Shown here piece by piece: positions 47,220-59,600 of a DNA stretch of 64,000 bases; position 1 is the first letter of the stretch, and the number at the start of each line of letters is the position of its first letter. Position numbers and translations under genes: made by a program. Source of the stretch: Polychytrium aggregatum. Taxonomy: Eukaryota; Chytridiomycota; Chytridiomycetes; Polychytriales. The notes under the pieces are model-generated. The model did no database searches and had not been told where the DNA came from. It worked only from the letters and a program-made list of their open reading frames with translations. Location: assembly GCF_025602895.1 (NCBI RefSeq), contig NW_026516275.1, positions 62,001-126,000 on the forward strand, in the 5' to 3' direction.

Positions 47220-48389
47220 AATAGAGTCATTGATGCATCCACCACAGCCGGTTCGCGACCGACGCAGCTCCAGCCACCATTCGGGCCCGCATAGAGCAGC
47301 GAATGGCATCTCACATTCTGCGCTGCCATGGTAACAGGGCACGAGCCGAGACCATGAGAGCGAGAGAGGGAATGTCTGCGCAGAAACGACAGTGCAATCA
47401 GTCTGAGGACCTCACTGCTCGAATTCTTCGCACATGAAAAGCAGGCCGCACGACGCTGCTCCCATGGATTCTATGTTCGCCCAATTTGACACTCAATCCA
47501 ACAATGGAATGTTTGGTTAAGCAACACAGATATGGGCGGTTGGAGATCGATGCTTTGCGGCAAAGTCGCACGACAAAGCGCATTCAAGACCGGCATCGCC
47601 GAACAACCCAGGCTGGTCGTTTTCCGCGCAGGGCAGTGGCAGAAAAGGACGCGGGAGTGCGGCGACAGCAGCGCCTGCAGATGCGCATGATGGATCTGTG
47701 CATGTGCAAGGAGAGACGAGGGTCAGCGACTCGGGCTTTGGAGCCAAGCATGAGAGACACGACACACCCAACCCCAAAGCAGCAGCATCATGGTGGTTGC
47801 CCGGCCGAGCCAGGACACGGCAGCAGAGGAATGCAACGCAAGTCTCAGAAACAGTTTTCGCGTCATAGATATGAGGGTCTCAGACGGCAATTCCTATTTT
47901 TCTTTTAACTTTTTTTTTTCATCCTATCTGCTTTGCTGGGTGGGACCCGCTGCGCGTGTCCAGCTGGTGCAGAGGGGCCGTTGGCAAGGCCACGGACAAA
48001 CAATCGCGGTACTGACCTGCAGGCAGCGGTCGATGCATCCGGTGGGAATGGATGTGAGAGAGGAGCCAGCTCGGCTGTCCAGCAGCCCGAATGCAGACCG
48101 GGCGCTTCGATGCTCCGCTGATCTGGCGGTGAGGATGCCGCTATTTGTACGCTCGCGGTCGAGAAAAAAGAAAAATCGCCGCCAAGCCACGCCGCCGGAT
48201 CAGCCGGCTGCGCGCCGAGCCCTAAGGGCCCGCCCAGCCCTCGCACAGAGCCCTAGGGCTGCATCGCGCTCGCGCAACCCCACCGCTTTTTTTCGGCGTT
48301 TGCATTTTGTGGGCGCTCAGGACAACGCATCCCAGTCAGATCGTCCTGCGCATCTAAGCACCGCCGGCCCACAGCAACCACCCACCAGC
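47220..48389. other. Intergenic, 5' region of bL28m
   Basis: 1.17 kb with no independent gene. The bL28m frame stays open upstream to about 47790. A basic Arg-rich stretch from an ATG at 48135 could be a longer mitochondrial presequence. T-rich tracts lie at about 47895-47920. Confidence 0.55.
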
Positions 48390-49121
48390 ATGCCCGGAGT
48401 GCAAAAGCCCGTTCTCATCAAGCAGCTGCAACATGCCCTGACGCAGGGCACAAAGCTCGCCGATCCCCGCCGGCTAGGCTCGATTCCGTTCGAGTACGCT
48501 CATCTGCGCAACTCGATCCCGACACTCATGCACGGCAAGCGCATCGCCTTTGGCACCATCACCTCGGAAAAGTCCGAGATCAAGACCCGCCGCCCGTTCT
48601 ATCCCAATGTCATCTACAGCTTCCAGCGCTCAAACTACCTCGACATGAACGTGCTGCTGCGACTATCGACCGAGGCTCTGCGTCAGATCGAGCGCGCCGG
48701 CGGTCTCGACAGCTACCTGCTGACAGTCGACCCCGAGTTTGTGAAGGATCCGTGCGCGATAGCCTTCCGGAAGCGGGTCTTTGAGGAATTCGAGAAAAAG
48801 AAGGATGAGCTCCGCCGCAAGGAAATGGATGCGCTGAAGGGCTTTGGCCCCGATTACATCATGTAAGTGGCCGCGATGCCGACAAGAGCGGTCGCCCAAG
48901 AAATGCGCTGCCGTACCAAATGCACCAATGCACCGATGCATCGCTGGACTCTGGTGCCATCCGCGCGGCACGACAAGTGTCTACGTACAAAAGCCCCTCG
49001 ACATCAGCGTCACTTGTTGACGAGATCGAGACATTCAAACTGACCCATGGCGCCTCATGTTTGCAGGAAACTGAAGGAGAACTACTGGCGATTCGACACC
49101 TATCTGCTGAAGAAGAAATAG
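48390..49121 (+). CDS. Mitochondrial ribosomal protein bL28m
   Basis: Two exons (48390-48862, 49067-49121) give 175 residues. The L28 core reads HGKRIAFGTITSEKSEIKTR, RPFYPNVIYSF, LLRLSTEALRQIERAGGLDS and YLL. It is typical of mitochondrial bL28 (yeast MRPL24), with a C-terminal extension (FRKRVFEEFEKKKDELRRKE). The protein belongs to the large subunit of the mitoribosome. The chosen start gives MPGVQKPVLIKQLQHALTQ, a weak amphipathic leader. An in-frame ATG near 48135 would add an Arg-rich leader without acidic residues, a better import signal. Confidence 0.9.
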
Positions 49122-49789
49122 ACAGCTGCTCTTCTCTGTCGCCTTTGCTGGCCAACCGCATGATCTGGCATCGCTCTTTGTGAATAAAAACCGGAAGCAA
49201 CCGCCTTGGACGAGACTGCATCAGGATCGCCACGGCCAACAGTCGGCAGCTCTGGGTATGGGCTCCGATCATTCTCACACTGCTGGGCAAGAGTGAGTGC
49301 ACAACATGCGAGTTGGCGGAAACGGCCAGTCGCATATGCAACATGCAATGTATATTGTCCATCTGTAGTTGGATCCTCTGCATCGGTTGGAGATTCCATC
49401 AGTAAACATCAACGCCTGCAATCGCACCGGGGGACTGGCCTACTCGAATCATCCGAGTATCGAGAAACCATGGAGCTGTCCAGGTGGTCAAATGCATCCA
49501 GCACACTCCCACATCGAGTGAATGCACCACACTCCCACACCGAGCCCATGCACCACACTCCCATATCAACACGTCAATGCCAGTGGATCGTCGCCACAGG
49601 AGCTCGACCAAGTGTATTCAAGACCAACCAAAAGAAAGGCATGGTCAATTAGGACCAGAAACAATCGCACCGCTCGCCCACCAGGGCCAAGGGAGCTCAG
49701 CAGGCTTCACGCCCCTCATACCAGAAAAAAGGGATACTGTCTCATTTTGTTCTGAGCAACAGCAAACAGAGCCCATCGTAGATGCTGCC
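49122..49789. other. Convergent intergenic region with imperfect repeats
   Basis: Imperfect copies of ATGCACCACACTCCCACAC lie at about 49495-49570. No gene is seen. Confidence 0.6.
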
Positions 49790-50751
49790 TTAGCAGAACG
49801 GCGGCATGTTGTTTGACTGGCAGAACTTTTGCCATGTAATTTTATCAGATCCCCCGGAGCACTGTCGATTGAAAGCGGCAAAGTAAACTGGTATTAGCGA
49901 GGCCGGAATCGATGTGGAGAATCAGCACGGGCTGCTCGTGCTTGCATCCAAAATCATCCCATCCAACACGAGAGCCGCACAAGAAGTCATCCTGCATGGC
50001 GATGCATGGTCGGCGACATTCCTCGGCCATGGCGGCAAGAAACCCAGCCGACAGAATGCATCATACGGCTCAAGCGACGGATAGGCAATTGTGATTGCAG
50101 CGAAACTCACGTAAATGTCGTCGGGGACCTGGCGACAGAGGTTGGCATATGCGCTGAGCGACGCACAGTGCATCTTGTAAGATGTGGTGCTGTCGTATCC
50201 GTAGCCTTGGCTCACGGTGCATTCGCTGCAGCCGGTGAGGGTGCTGTGGTCCATGCAGATCAGCTGGATGTATATGCGAGTATCCACAGACTTTGGCAGG
50301 TTAGCGATGGCCCCGAGACAGACATTCAGTCCGGGATTTGCCTGGCAGAACACTTGGATGCTGGCGCACTCGTTGCCGGAGACGTTCGTCGAGTCAGGAT
50401 CTTGGCAGGCGGCCATGAGGAGACCCCTGTTGTCGCATTGGAGCGGGAAGCCGCTGGAATAGGTGGAGTTGGAGCACACTTGGCTTTGGATGAGACACGG
50501 AGACAGGTATGGGAGCTGGGTGCAGAGATTCGACAGATCCCCAGCAAAGGACGCATTTGCCAGCGATTCCATGATCGACATTGAGTTGGTCCAGATTGCG
50601 TCGCGTGACGAGGTGGGAAACGGATCTGCCAAAAGCAAAGGCCACGGGATAAGGACCACTGCCTGTGAGAATCAGCTCAGTCGCCTTCTGGTGCCGGCAA
50701 GAGAGTGTGGGAGGCGGAGAGTCGAGCGGGGGGGGGGCTTCATACCACCAT
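49790..50751 (-). CDS. Secreted Cys-rich protein, possible Ctr-type ectodomain
   Basis: Three exons (50751-50746, 50662-50111, 49861-49790) give 209 residues. A 6-nt first exon (ATG GTG) joins MVAVVLIPWPLLLADPF, a plausible signal peptide. About eighteen cysteines follow in repeated spacing: NLCTQLPYLSPC, QSQVCSNSTY, QCDNRGLLMAACQD, ECASIQVFCQANPGLNVC, LICMDHSTLTGCSEC, HCASLSAYANLC and WQKFCQSNNMPPFC. This spacing recalls the Cys-rich extracellular part found before the membrane helices of some fungal Ctr copper transporters, but no helices follow. Function unknown; the Ctr link is tentative. Exons 2-3 are firmer than exon 1. Confidence 0.7.
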
Positions 50752-51126
50752 CAAGAGCGAGATTTCCCGCCAAGTGCGCGGGGCTGGTCCTGCATCGACA
50801 TGAGCCGCACGGATCCGTTGAAACCCCATGAAAACCGCCCCGAGCGCGGGATTGCTTGCCGGCGCGCAACGACTTGCTCGGCGAATCGACCACCGGGCGA
50901 CCAGAGTGATCCCAAGAACGGAAACGGCGGCAGCGTCTGCATCAGCGGGATCACACACTCAGTCCGAGAGCAAAGCACTCCTCCAGACCCATCAAACACG
51001 GACACATGACAGCAACTTTTTTTTTTGATATTTTTATTGCTCTTTGATCAATTGACCGTAGGTGCTCAAACAAAGATCGTGCCCAAGAGCCTATCCACCA
51101 AATCGCCACACCAGACCAGGAGCAGC
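50752..51126. other. Intergenic, eL15 3' flank
   Basis: 375 bp including a T run at about 51018-51027 and AT-rich sequence; possibly the 3' end region of the eL15 transcript. No gene seen. Confidence 0.55.
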
Positions 51127-52190
51127 TTAACGGTAGCGGCGGAGGGAGAGGGTGTTGCGGCGGAGCCAGTTGGCGTAGCGACCACCGCCCTGGGTCTTGT
51201 TGTGGAGGTGACCCTTGCCAATGCCACGGGACTTCTTGCCAATGGCGGTGAGACCACGGGCCTCGCGGCGCTTGTGGACGGGGTCGACGATCCAGTTGAT
51301 GCGGGGATCGCGGCGGATGGCCTTGTGCTGGGGGTCAACGAGAATGACCTCGAAGTACTTGTAGACAGAGTCCTGGAGAGCGGGCAACCTCGTCAGCCAA
51401 TGCTCGCTGCGAGAAAGGGCCCAGGCCGGATGACGATGCTGGCTGCGAGAGACGCCGCAGCGATACTTACGGTGTTGACCCAGTACGAGTTGAGGACACG
51501 CAGGTTGGGGCAGCGGTTGGCAACACGGCCCTCAGCGGTGTTGCGGAGAGCACGCTGGTACTTGAGCTCAGTAACACCCTGAGACTTGGGCTTGCCGTAG
51601 ACAATACCCTTGGCAACAGGGCGCTTGCGGCCACCACGGCGGACACGGACACGGTAGATGACGTAGCCCTGCTTGGCCTTGTAGCCGAGGCGGCGAGCCT
51701 TGTCGGGGCGGGAGGGGCGAGAAGCGCGGTGGATGACGTTCAGCTGTCTGGGGATGGAAAAAGGGGGGGACATTAGACGACGCTATCTATCGCTCGGAGC
51801 ACACCTGCCGCTTACTATCGATCGGTATCGCGCCCAGCCTGTTCCTATCCCAAAGCAAAGGATCGTTCGCTGTGCTCACCTGTACTCCCAGACGCGGACG
51901 CGGAGCAGGAAGCGCATGACATCAGACTGCTTCTTCTTGTAGAGCTCTTCGAGATACTTGTAGGCTGTTTCGAAGGCAAGGCGCGACGGCAATTAATCTC
52001 GGCTCTCAGTCATGGATCAAGACCACATCCAACGCCCTCGGATGGAGCGCACGACGGCCAGCAGGCCAGTGCCGACCGAGAGCGCCGCTCCGGCCGAGCG
52101 CATGGACCATACTGGCGTCGTGTGTGGCCGATCTAACAAACAAAATGAAGGTTTCCCATCAATTTGAGGAGAGGAGTACTAACCACCCAT
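51127..52190 (-). CDS. RPL15: 60S ribosomal protein eL15
   Basis: Four exons (52190-52184, 51964-51880, 51747-51471, 51372-51127) give 204 residues, exactly the family length. Exon 1 is only 7 nt. The sequence starts [20 protein letters not shown] and contains [31 protein letters not shown]-type [20 protein letters not shown] and [20 protein letters not shown]. It ends [19 protein letters not shown]. Strong conservation confirms every splice join, including the tiny first exon. eL15 is a core protein of the large cytosolic ribosomal subunit. Confidence 0.98.
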
Positions 52191-53083
52191 TTTGATGAAT
52201 CTGTGATGCCAACGAGAAGGACGGGAGCCCATTAGTACACCAATCTTGACTGCAACAGGATGGATATATCGTGCCCGGTCTCGTGCTCGTCTGCCAGATC
52301 CAACCAGCCCGAACATCAGGTCTGTTCGTCGGTGTGCTGATCTGCGCGAGTGGTGTATCCTCTGATCTGCTGATACAGTGCGATATCTGCCGAATCCACC
52401 GATAGAGACATTATCCCGGCTCGACCGACAGCCACAGCCATAGCCACAGCCGAACCGAATATCGTCTCGAGTTCGGCCAGTCCGAGGAAGCAATGCTGGA
52501 TCGCCCGCTGATGCAAAGTCGTCAGTCCGGACCGTCCTTCAATGCTCTGGGCAATAGGTTCCGAACATCGGTCGTCTGCTGCTGCCGTCTGCCCGAGTAT
52601 CTCATGGTCTGGGATTCCATTTGCTGGGCAAACTTGGCCGACAACGTAACCGTAGTCGAATCGATTGATTGTCTGGCAGACGAGCAACTCCATTTCCGCA
52701 GATGCACCGACGGATGGACGGATGCATGGACGGATGGATGGATGCATGGATGGATGCATGGATGGATGCATGGATGGATGCATGGATGGATGCATCGCGG
52801 CGTTGTACCTACCCCGGTCAACGAAGAAAGGTAATGACCAATTGGTGATGGAGGAGAGAAGGAGGAAGTGCGAATGCCCGGCATGCCCACAAAAATACAG
52901 ACGGCGGCCTGGCTGCAGAGCGGGTGCGCGCACGCGTGCGCCGCGGGCGTGGGTGCGCGCCCGTCCGGCCTGTCCGCGCCCCTGATTGGCTGGCGGTCGG
53001 TCCTGGATCATGGATTGTTCGGGCCCAAGAAAGGTTTCTTGGGTTGCCGGCTCGAAACACATCCGTCGTCCCCATCCAGCGCC
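52191..53083. other. Divergent intergenic region, eL15 / ZNHIT3
   Basis: 893 bp shared promoter with a 12-bp GGATGGATGCAT array. No gene was seen. Confidence 0.65.
52712..52795. repeat. 12-bp GGATGGATGCAT array
   Basis: About five to six copies lie upstream of both eL15 and ZNHIT3. The first copies are degenerate (CGGATGGACGGATGCATGGA). Confidence 0.93.
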
Positions 53084-54049
53084 ATGTCCCAGAAGCAGTG
53101 CGCCGTGTGCAACTCGAGCCTGTCCAAATACAAGTGCTCCGTCTGCCTGATTCCATAGTGAGTACCACTACCATCCACTACGATGACGGTATCGTCCACA
53201 CAGCCAAACCTCAGTCGATCGCGCACACCACTGCCCCATCTGACAAGCGGACTGCCTCGTCGCCAGCTGCTCGCTGCCATGCTACAAGACCCACAAAGGT
53301 TTGCTCCATCGATTTGAAGCTCGATGAAGCACTGCATACGCTGCATCCATGGCATGATCGCCGCGGATGTCATTGTGAATGTCACTGATCGCTCGGAACT
53401 GTGCGGCTCCAGAGACGCCATGCGAGAAGGCGCAACTCAAGACCGAGTCCCTCCCGCAAGGTCGGTATGCGTGAATCGATATGGATGGAGTGCAACATTA
53501 CTCCGAAATGCGAGCATGTGTCGGCCGTGTTGCGTGGAGCATGCATCTCGATCCAGAGCTGTTTATCTGCAAGATCATCGACGCCCGACCAACAACGGAT
53601 CTGGATTCTCGGCGGCTTCTTGGAGAACGAGCGCCATAGCCAACGCTCTGCTAAACATCACTGTCTGCCGATGCAGCCCCAAACCGCGAGTATGAGGAAG
53701 ACCAGCTGATATCTGAAGATCGTCTGAAGGCACTGGGTATGGATTGCTCGCTGGCCCGCGTACTCATGTTGGTTTCGGCTGCCCCGCTTCGCGGGAACTG
53801 AGACCAATGTCATGGCATAGTTCTCAGCTCACTCATTCTGCATGTGCATCCCCCGCAGCTTTGTCACCAAACATTAAGAAGCTGCTTGGCGATCCTCAGC
53901 TCCGCAGAATCTTGAGCGAGGTCAACGCCAGCACCAAGGTCGATCCTCTGCTTGATCATCTCCTGACAGAGTCGCCTCTGTTCAGGGAGTTTGCTGCCGA
54001 GGCCGTCAAGTGCGTCGGGTCATCGACCCCGAGCAAGCCGCAGGCGTAG
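53084..54049 (+). CDS. HIT-type zinc finger protein, ZNHIT3-like
   Basis: Five exons (53084-53157, 53267-53298, 53413-53460, 53677-53736, 53859-54049) give 134 residues. The zf-HIT reads CAVCNSSLSKYKCSVCLIPY, then CSLPCYKTHK, with splicing placed inside the finger. Later exons give ESLPQ, EYEEDQLISEDRLKALG and SPNIKKLLGDPQLRRIL, ending ESPLFREFAAEAVKCVG. This matches the C-terminal domain of ZNHIT3 (EPLFVEFADCCLGIV). ZNHIT3 (yeast Hit1) helps assemble box C/D snoRNPs with NUFIP/Rsa1. Confidence 0.92.
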
Positions 54050-54295
54050 ATCGGTCTTAGTCTCAGTCCCAGTCTCAGTCTCAGTTTCGGTTTTGGTTTT
54101 GATCCCGGTGCTGGTGGATTCTTGTCCTGGGCCTTCGGTCGGTCGATCGCGCGGAGCGACCGTGCCCGGAATGAAACAGGCCTTTTTTTTTTCCTCCTTG
54201 ACCCGGGTCATGTCCGTCCATCTCGCTGGCGCTGTCCATCCGACACTGGTCCTGCATCAGCCATCTGCCTCCAATAGCCGACAGTCCTTCCACCC

Positions 54296-56461
54296 ATGGC
54301 TTCAGAGCTCAGAGGCCCCACCAACTTTGCCGACGACGGCAGTTCCGTGATTGAGCGGTCTGTCGAGGCGTCGTCGCTGGCTCCCCATGCCGACGACTGG
54401 CAGAGCTACTATGACGTCGGCCGCACCGTCGCAATCATCCAGGAGCGGGGCTATCGCAATGTAGGTTTGCTCGGCTTTGGCTCGAGCCGGGATGTCCTCG
54501 AGATCCAAGACGATTGGTAGTTCGTTTACTGCTCTGGCCACTGTAGATCGAGGTGCTCTCGGCTCCGCTCGTCTCAGCTGATGGCGATTGTTCTCTGCCG
54601 TTTGCATCGACCTCCAAACCCTCTTGCGATCCCAGATCGCCCTCCAGTTTCCAGACGAGCTTCTGCAGGACGCCGACCATGTTGCGTCATACCTCAAAGA
54701 GCACAGCCACCAACACATCTACATCCTCGCCGACACATCATATGGGAGCTGCTGCGTCGACGAAGTTGCCGCTCAACACGCCAGCGCCGATTTCATCGTC
54801 CACTACGGCCGTGCTTGCCTGAGTCCGTAAGTTCTGTTGCTGCGATGCTCTTGTGTCAGATCTCCTTCCACCCGCCGAGGCCTCCGTTCGTCTGTCATCG
54901 TGTCCGCTCGAACTCACCACCTGTGGCAACGGCGTCTCCCGGCCTCAGCACCTCTCGGATTCCGGTTCAGTATGTCTTTGGAAAGGAACCCGTTGAAGCC
55001 GACCACTGCGTCGCCGAGCTCCGCAAACACATCCCGGATACGTCGCAGCCGATTATCATGATGTGCGATGTCGTCTATCACCACGCCTTTGAAGCCATCG
55101 TCGCTCGTGTCCGAGATTTGGGGTTCTCTCAAGTTTTTGCCGAAACCATTCGGACCGAGCTGAATCTAAGCACTCCCACCGCAGACGTCGTCAGCGCTGC
55201 AGAGTCCCACTCGAGCAGGTGCAAGCCAAGCACAGAGGCTTGCTGCGGTGCTCGAACAGCAAGTCTCGACGATTCCAGCGCATGTGCTGGTGCCGGCGCT
55301 TGCTGCCAACCATGCAGGCCAGGTGCCACTGTCGAATCAGCGATCGATGTATCAAAGCCGCGACAGTACACCTTGCCGGACTCGATCGCCAAGGAAGACT
55401 GCATCCTCTTCTACGTTGGTGGTGAAAGCCTGGCGCTCACCAACATCATGATGACACACAACTCGAACAGCACCATCACATACAACCCAGCAACTCGGGT
55501 CTGCCGCCACGAGACCGCAGCCGTCAACCGCATGCTCATGAAGCGCTATTACATGGTGCAGAAAGCCAAGGACGCCGGCATTATCGGCATCGTGGTTGGG
55601 ACTCTTGGTGTGGGTAAGGAACAATTCGTCTCGTGAGACACATGGGCAATCATGAACCGGGCTTGGTCGAAGCCGAGTCTTGTCCGTCGGTCGTCGGGTT
55701 CGTCTTCCCCAGATCCTCAGCATCGCTTGGCTTGGGGATTCCTGCCTAAATACGCCTGACTTTCCTCCCTTCCCACGCGGCGGCCCCCAACCGCTGTAGT
55801 GTCGTACCTCGATACCATCAGCAATCTCAAGAAGCTCATCATCTCCAGTGGCAAAAAGCCCTATCTGATCTCAGTCGGCAAGCCCAATCCAGCCAAGCTC
55901 GGCAACTTTTTGGAGATTGACTGCTTCGTCTTTGTGGCGTGCCCCGAGAACTCGCTGATCGACTCGCGCGAGTTCCTGCGGCCTATTTTGACGCCATTCG
56001 AGCTGCTCATAGCCCTCGGAAGCGGGAAGGAGTGGACGGGTGCATACGAAACCGACTTTGGAAAGGTCGTGGACGAGATCGGCGACCAGGCTCGTCTCAA
56101 GATGCAGCAGCATCAAGGAAGCACCCAGTCTGAATCCCGTGCGGCGGGGCAGAATAACGGCAGCGACGCCGACGCCGACCCAGACGCTCCTCGGTTTTCG
56201 CTCATCACCGGAGGCTACGTTCAGGATACAAAGTATGTTGCAGCCTCGAGCGACGACTCGACCGACGGCGCCGGTGCGGTTGCCCTGCGCAACAACAGCG
56301 GCCAGGTCTCGACCGTCGTCGCCTCCGTCGCAAGCCTGTATCTGAACGAGAAGCGGACCTTCAAGGGTCTGGAAGTGCGTCTTGGTGAGACTGAAGTTGC
56401 CAAAGTGCAGGAAGGACGTGACGGCATTGCGCGCGGATACAGCGCAGAAAGGACGCTGTGA
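54296..56461 (+). CDS. DPH2: Diphthamide biosynthesis protein DPH2
   Basis: Four exons (54296-54460, 54636-54826, 54949-55613, 55800-56461) join in phase to give 560 residues. Family segments appear in order: [70 protein letters not shown] and [20 protein letters not shown] with [18 protein letters not shown]2 works with DPH1 and Fe-S clusters to transfer a 3-amino-3-carboxypropyl group from SAM to a histidine of EF2. A Cys-rich stretch of about 30 residues ([23 protein letters not shown]) lies between the first and second domains and looks unusual for the family. Confidence 0.94.
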
Positions 56462-56663
56462 ACTCGGCGGATCGACAGCAATGTCTGTCCATGAGCCGAC
56501 ACGGGACGTTTGTCACTGCTGCTTTAGTGCAATCGCATGGATATGCTGCAAAGGGTGGCTTGTATTCAGGACCCAGAATAAAACGACAGGCCTGACTCAA
56601 ACCAGGGTGTCCGTTTCGTTTTGAGCACGCTGTATACACACGCAATGTCTAGTCTGGATCCAT

Positions 56664-59600
56664 CTATACGATCTCAAAGGCGTGCAGGTTCTGCAAAGCG
56701 GATGAACCAGGCACAAGAGTTAGCATGAGGGGGCCCAGCCTGCATCGCCAGAGGCTACTAATGCCCGTCAACTGGTCAGCAAACGTTGTGCCTGCATAGG
56801 ACAACACACGGTGTGGCGCTTGCTGCCCTCTCCCTCAACCAACCTTGGAGTTCTTGGCTGTCTTGAACCCTATGACCTTTATCGGTACCATACAATCGAA
56901 TGCCTCGACATCTGCCGACGAGGAGCCGTGGACGCTCACAAAGTTGGGGTCGTCGGAGGTTGTATCGTAGTACTGATACTTGGTGCCGGTCACAAACTCG
57001 ATCCTGAGGCTCCATCGCAGAGAGACTGGCGGGGGTTGCCGACAGCACCACAGCCGCCGCATCGGATAGTAAGCCACCACTGTGCTTTCCTCCCCTTCCC
57101 ATATCAGCCCTGCTCTGCGCACTGCACATGGTTGCGATCGCTACCTGCCGATGTTTGAAACTCTGAGGCACCATTCACGGGAATCGCTAGGGTGGCGCTC
57201 AGCCGCTTGGTCGATGCTACACACTTGTGATACTCGGCAAACACCTTCCGAGTAAGCAAGTTGCTCTGATGCTTGGGCCTCAGAGCGTATGTCGACTGGA
57301 TTTGCTCAGACGTCTCAAGGAATATGGATATCTGCACGAGTAGAGCATCCAGGCGCGCATGAGCCAAAAGTCGTGCTGCATCACGAGTTGCATGGCATCG
57401 TATCGCTCCGAAAAGCATCGTTGTTGGTGCCCTCACAATCAGTGTCGCTGAAGTATCTGGCAACCGTGCTGCTCAATGAAGATAGGCTATCGATTGCACA
57501 CCTGGAAGCACGGAACAGCGCTGTCTGAAAAATCCAATATGACCGTGACAGCTTCGCCGACTCGGAAGGTGTTTCGCTGCAGAACGACCTGAGCCACGTG
57601 CTCATTGTTTCTGCAGATCTCATAGTTCACTGAAGCAGACTAGCAGTCAGTAACAGTCCTATGCAGTAGCGGCTCAAGGAAAGGCCGAAGCGGATCCGAG
57701 TCCAACGACCACTCACCTCGCCTCGACGACTGGCACATGGCCATGATGCTACGAGTAATGCTGGCTCTCTCAGGCGCATCGTCCTCCATAGAAACCACGC
57801 CCTTGCGCTGCTGCTTCTCTGATAAGTCGTTGGATCCATTGCGAAACAATGTTGAGGACGTGCGGGTTGGTGTCGGGGAAGTGAACATGTGCATTGTTTG
57901 AGTGGTCGAGATCGTGCTGACACATCATCGCCCACTCAGCCGAGCAAGCTACCCAGGTCAACTTTGATCTGCCCTTGCAATAGTCGACAAACTACGGCCA
58001 CAGCAGCGAGTTGCGCGGTGCTGGCCCACAGCGAGACATGGACATGCTGTACGAGCCGTCCTTTCTCACCTGGCTCTGCGTCCTCAACCATGGAGACATG
58101 TGCAGTGTCGTTGTTGATGATGATCGGGTTCATGATCTCGTAAACGGCTTTAGCGGCGTCTTCTGCAAGGTGCACCCCCCCCCCAGAGAGGCGACCGATC
58201 CACATTGGTGTTAACTCAGTGCATGCAGTACAGCGCGGTGCGGTACGATTGCGATCTCGTCCTGCGATCTCGAATTGCGATTCGAGTGGATTGCTTGCCT
58301 TCGAACCGCCCAAACAGACGGAACGGCAGTTGAATCAGCTGTGTCCGGGTGCGACCGCCTGGCCTCTGCACATTCACAAGTAGCTTGTACGAAACCCGGA
58401 TAACCTTGCCGCGATAGGAGGGCGGCAGCGTCGATGGCAGATCGATTTCGTAGTTGACTTGGGATAGAATCATCAGCGTGGTTTAGCCAGTAGCGACCGC
58501 GAGCCTCGCTTCGTGAACATCGATTGCATGATACTTGATCGGGTCAGACGGACTGACGGCAGTCAGGGAGGGGCAACTCACAGGTTTTGCTCTCGCCGGG
58601 ACCAAGCGACAGATCAGCGAACAATAACGTCGGCGGAGTGGACAGCACGGGGAATGCCTTGCCCTCTTGCGAATGGAGTCCAATTCGGCATCAAACGGCA
58701 GTCTTGTCAGCGACATGCTGTGTATCTCAGATTGCGATTCATGTCTTCCGGGCAGTGGTGCTTGCACGAGGCAAGCGCTGGCATGACATCAGCGCCTAGT
58801 GCAGACCTAGCTCACCTTTATCCCTGGCTGCATCGGCACCGTTGACGAACGAGCCACCTCCTCCAAAGGCACCTCCGCCGCCTCCGGGCTTGTACATCAA
58901 GAGATGGTTCAGGGATTCGAACATTGAGCTCTTGATGTACAGTGGATCGACCGAAAAGCTGCCGACCATTTGCGCAAAAGCCCAAGCGATCTGCTCGGGT
59001 CGGACCGTGCTCGGTGCAGACCACGACTGTGAGTGCAGATGATGGCTGGACATGGGCATGGTGCGGTGCGAGTCTGTGCTGGCTCGGCCCAAGGACGACG
59101 AGTGATCCGAGGTCAAGTTGGCGCTGTTGGGGACGGCAGGGTTGCTCGAATCTGGCGTGATCGAATGGACGCTGCTGAGGTTGATCTTGTCGGTCTCGGT
59201 GTGTCCCGATCCAAGGGCCTGGTCGGCTATCTTGGACGCAGCCGGCTTTCCTGGGATCTGCAGATGTGGGAGAGTAGGTGGAGGCCGCGGTGCAGTTGAG
59301 CCAGGGGCTGTTCGATCCTCCTCGCGATTGGTCTCCGGATGGTCATATCCATTCATGCTGTCATTAGCGGGATCGGAAAGCGGAAGGGTCGATCCAGACG
59401 GCTCGGAATCGACGGGCGATGGAGGTGCATTGAGCGATGGTGACGGTGACGGTGACGAGAAGCCGGTGCCGAAGAGAGCCTTGGTGAACGACGTCAGGAA
59501 GCCAAAGGTGCTGCCTTGGTCGACGACGGGAATGTGCTTGATGCTCAGCGGCTCGGAGCCAGAGACCACGGACGCTGATCCGTCGTCGGTAGCCAATGCT

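Noticed and set aside
52493-52834. Trp-Met-Asp-Gly repeat frame ([10 protein letters not shown])
   Set aside because: It is the 12-bp GGATGGATGCAT array in the shared eL15/ZNHIT3 promoter.
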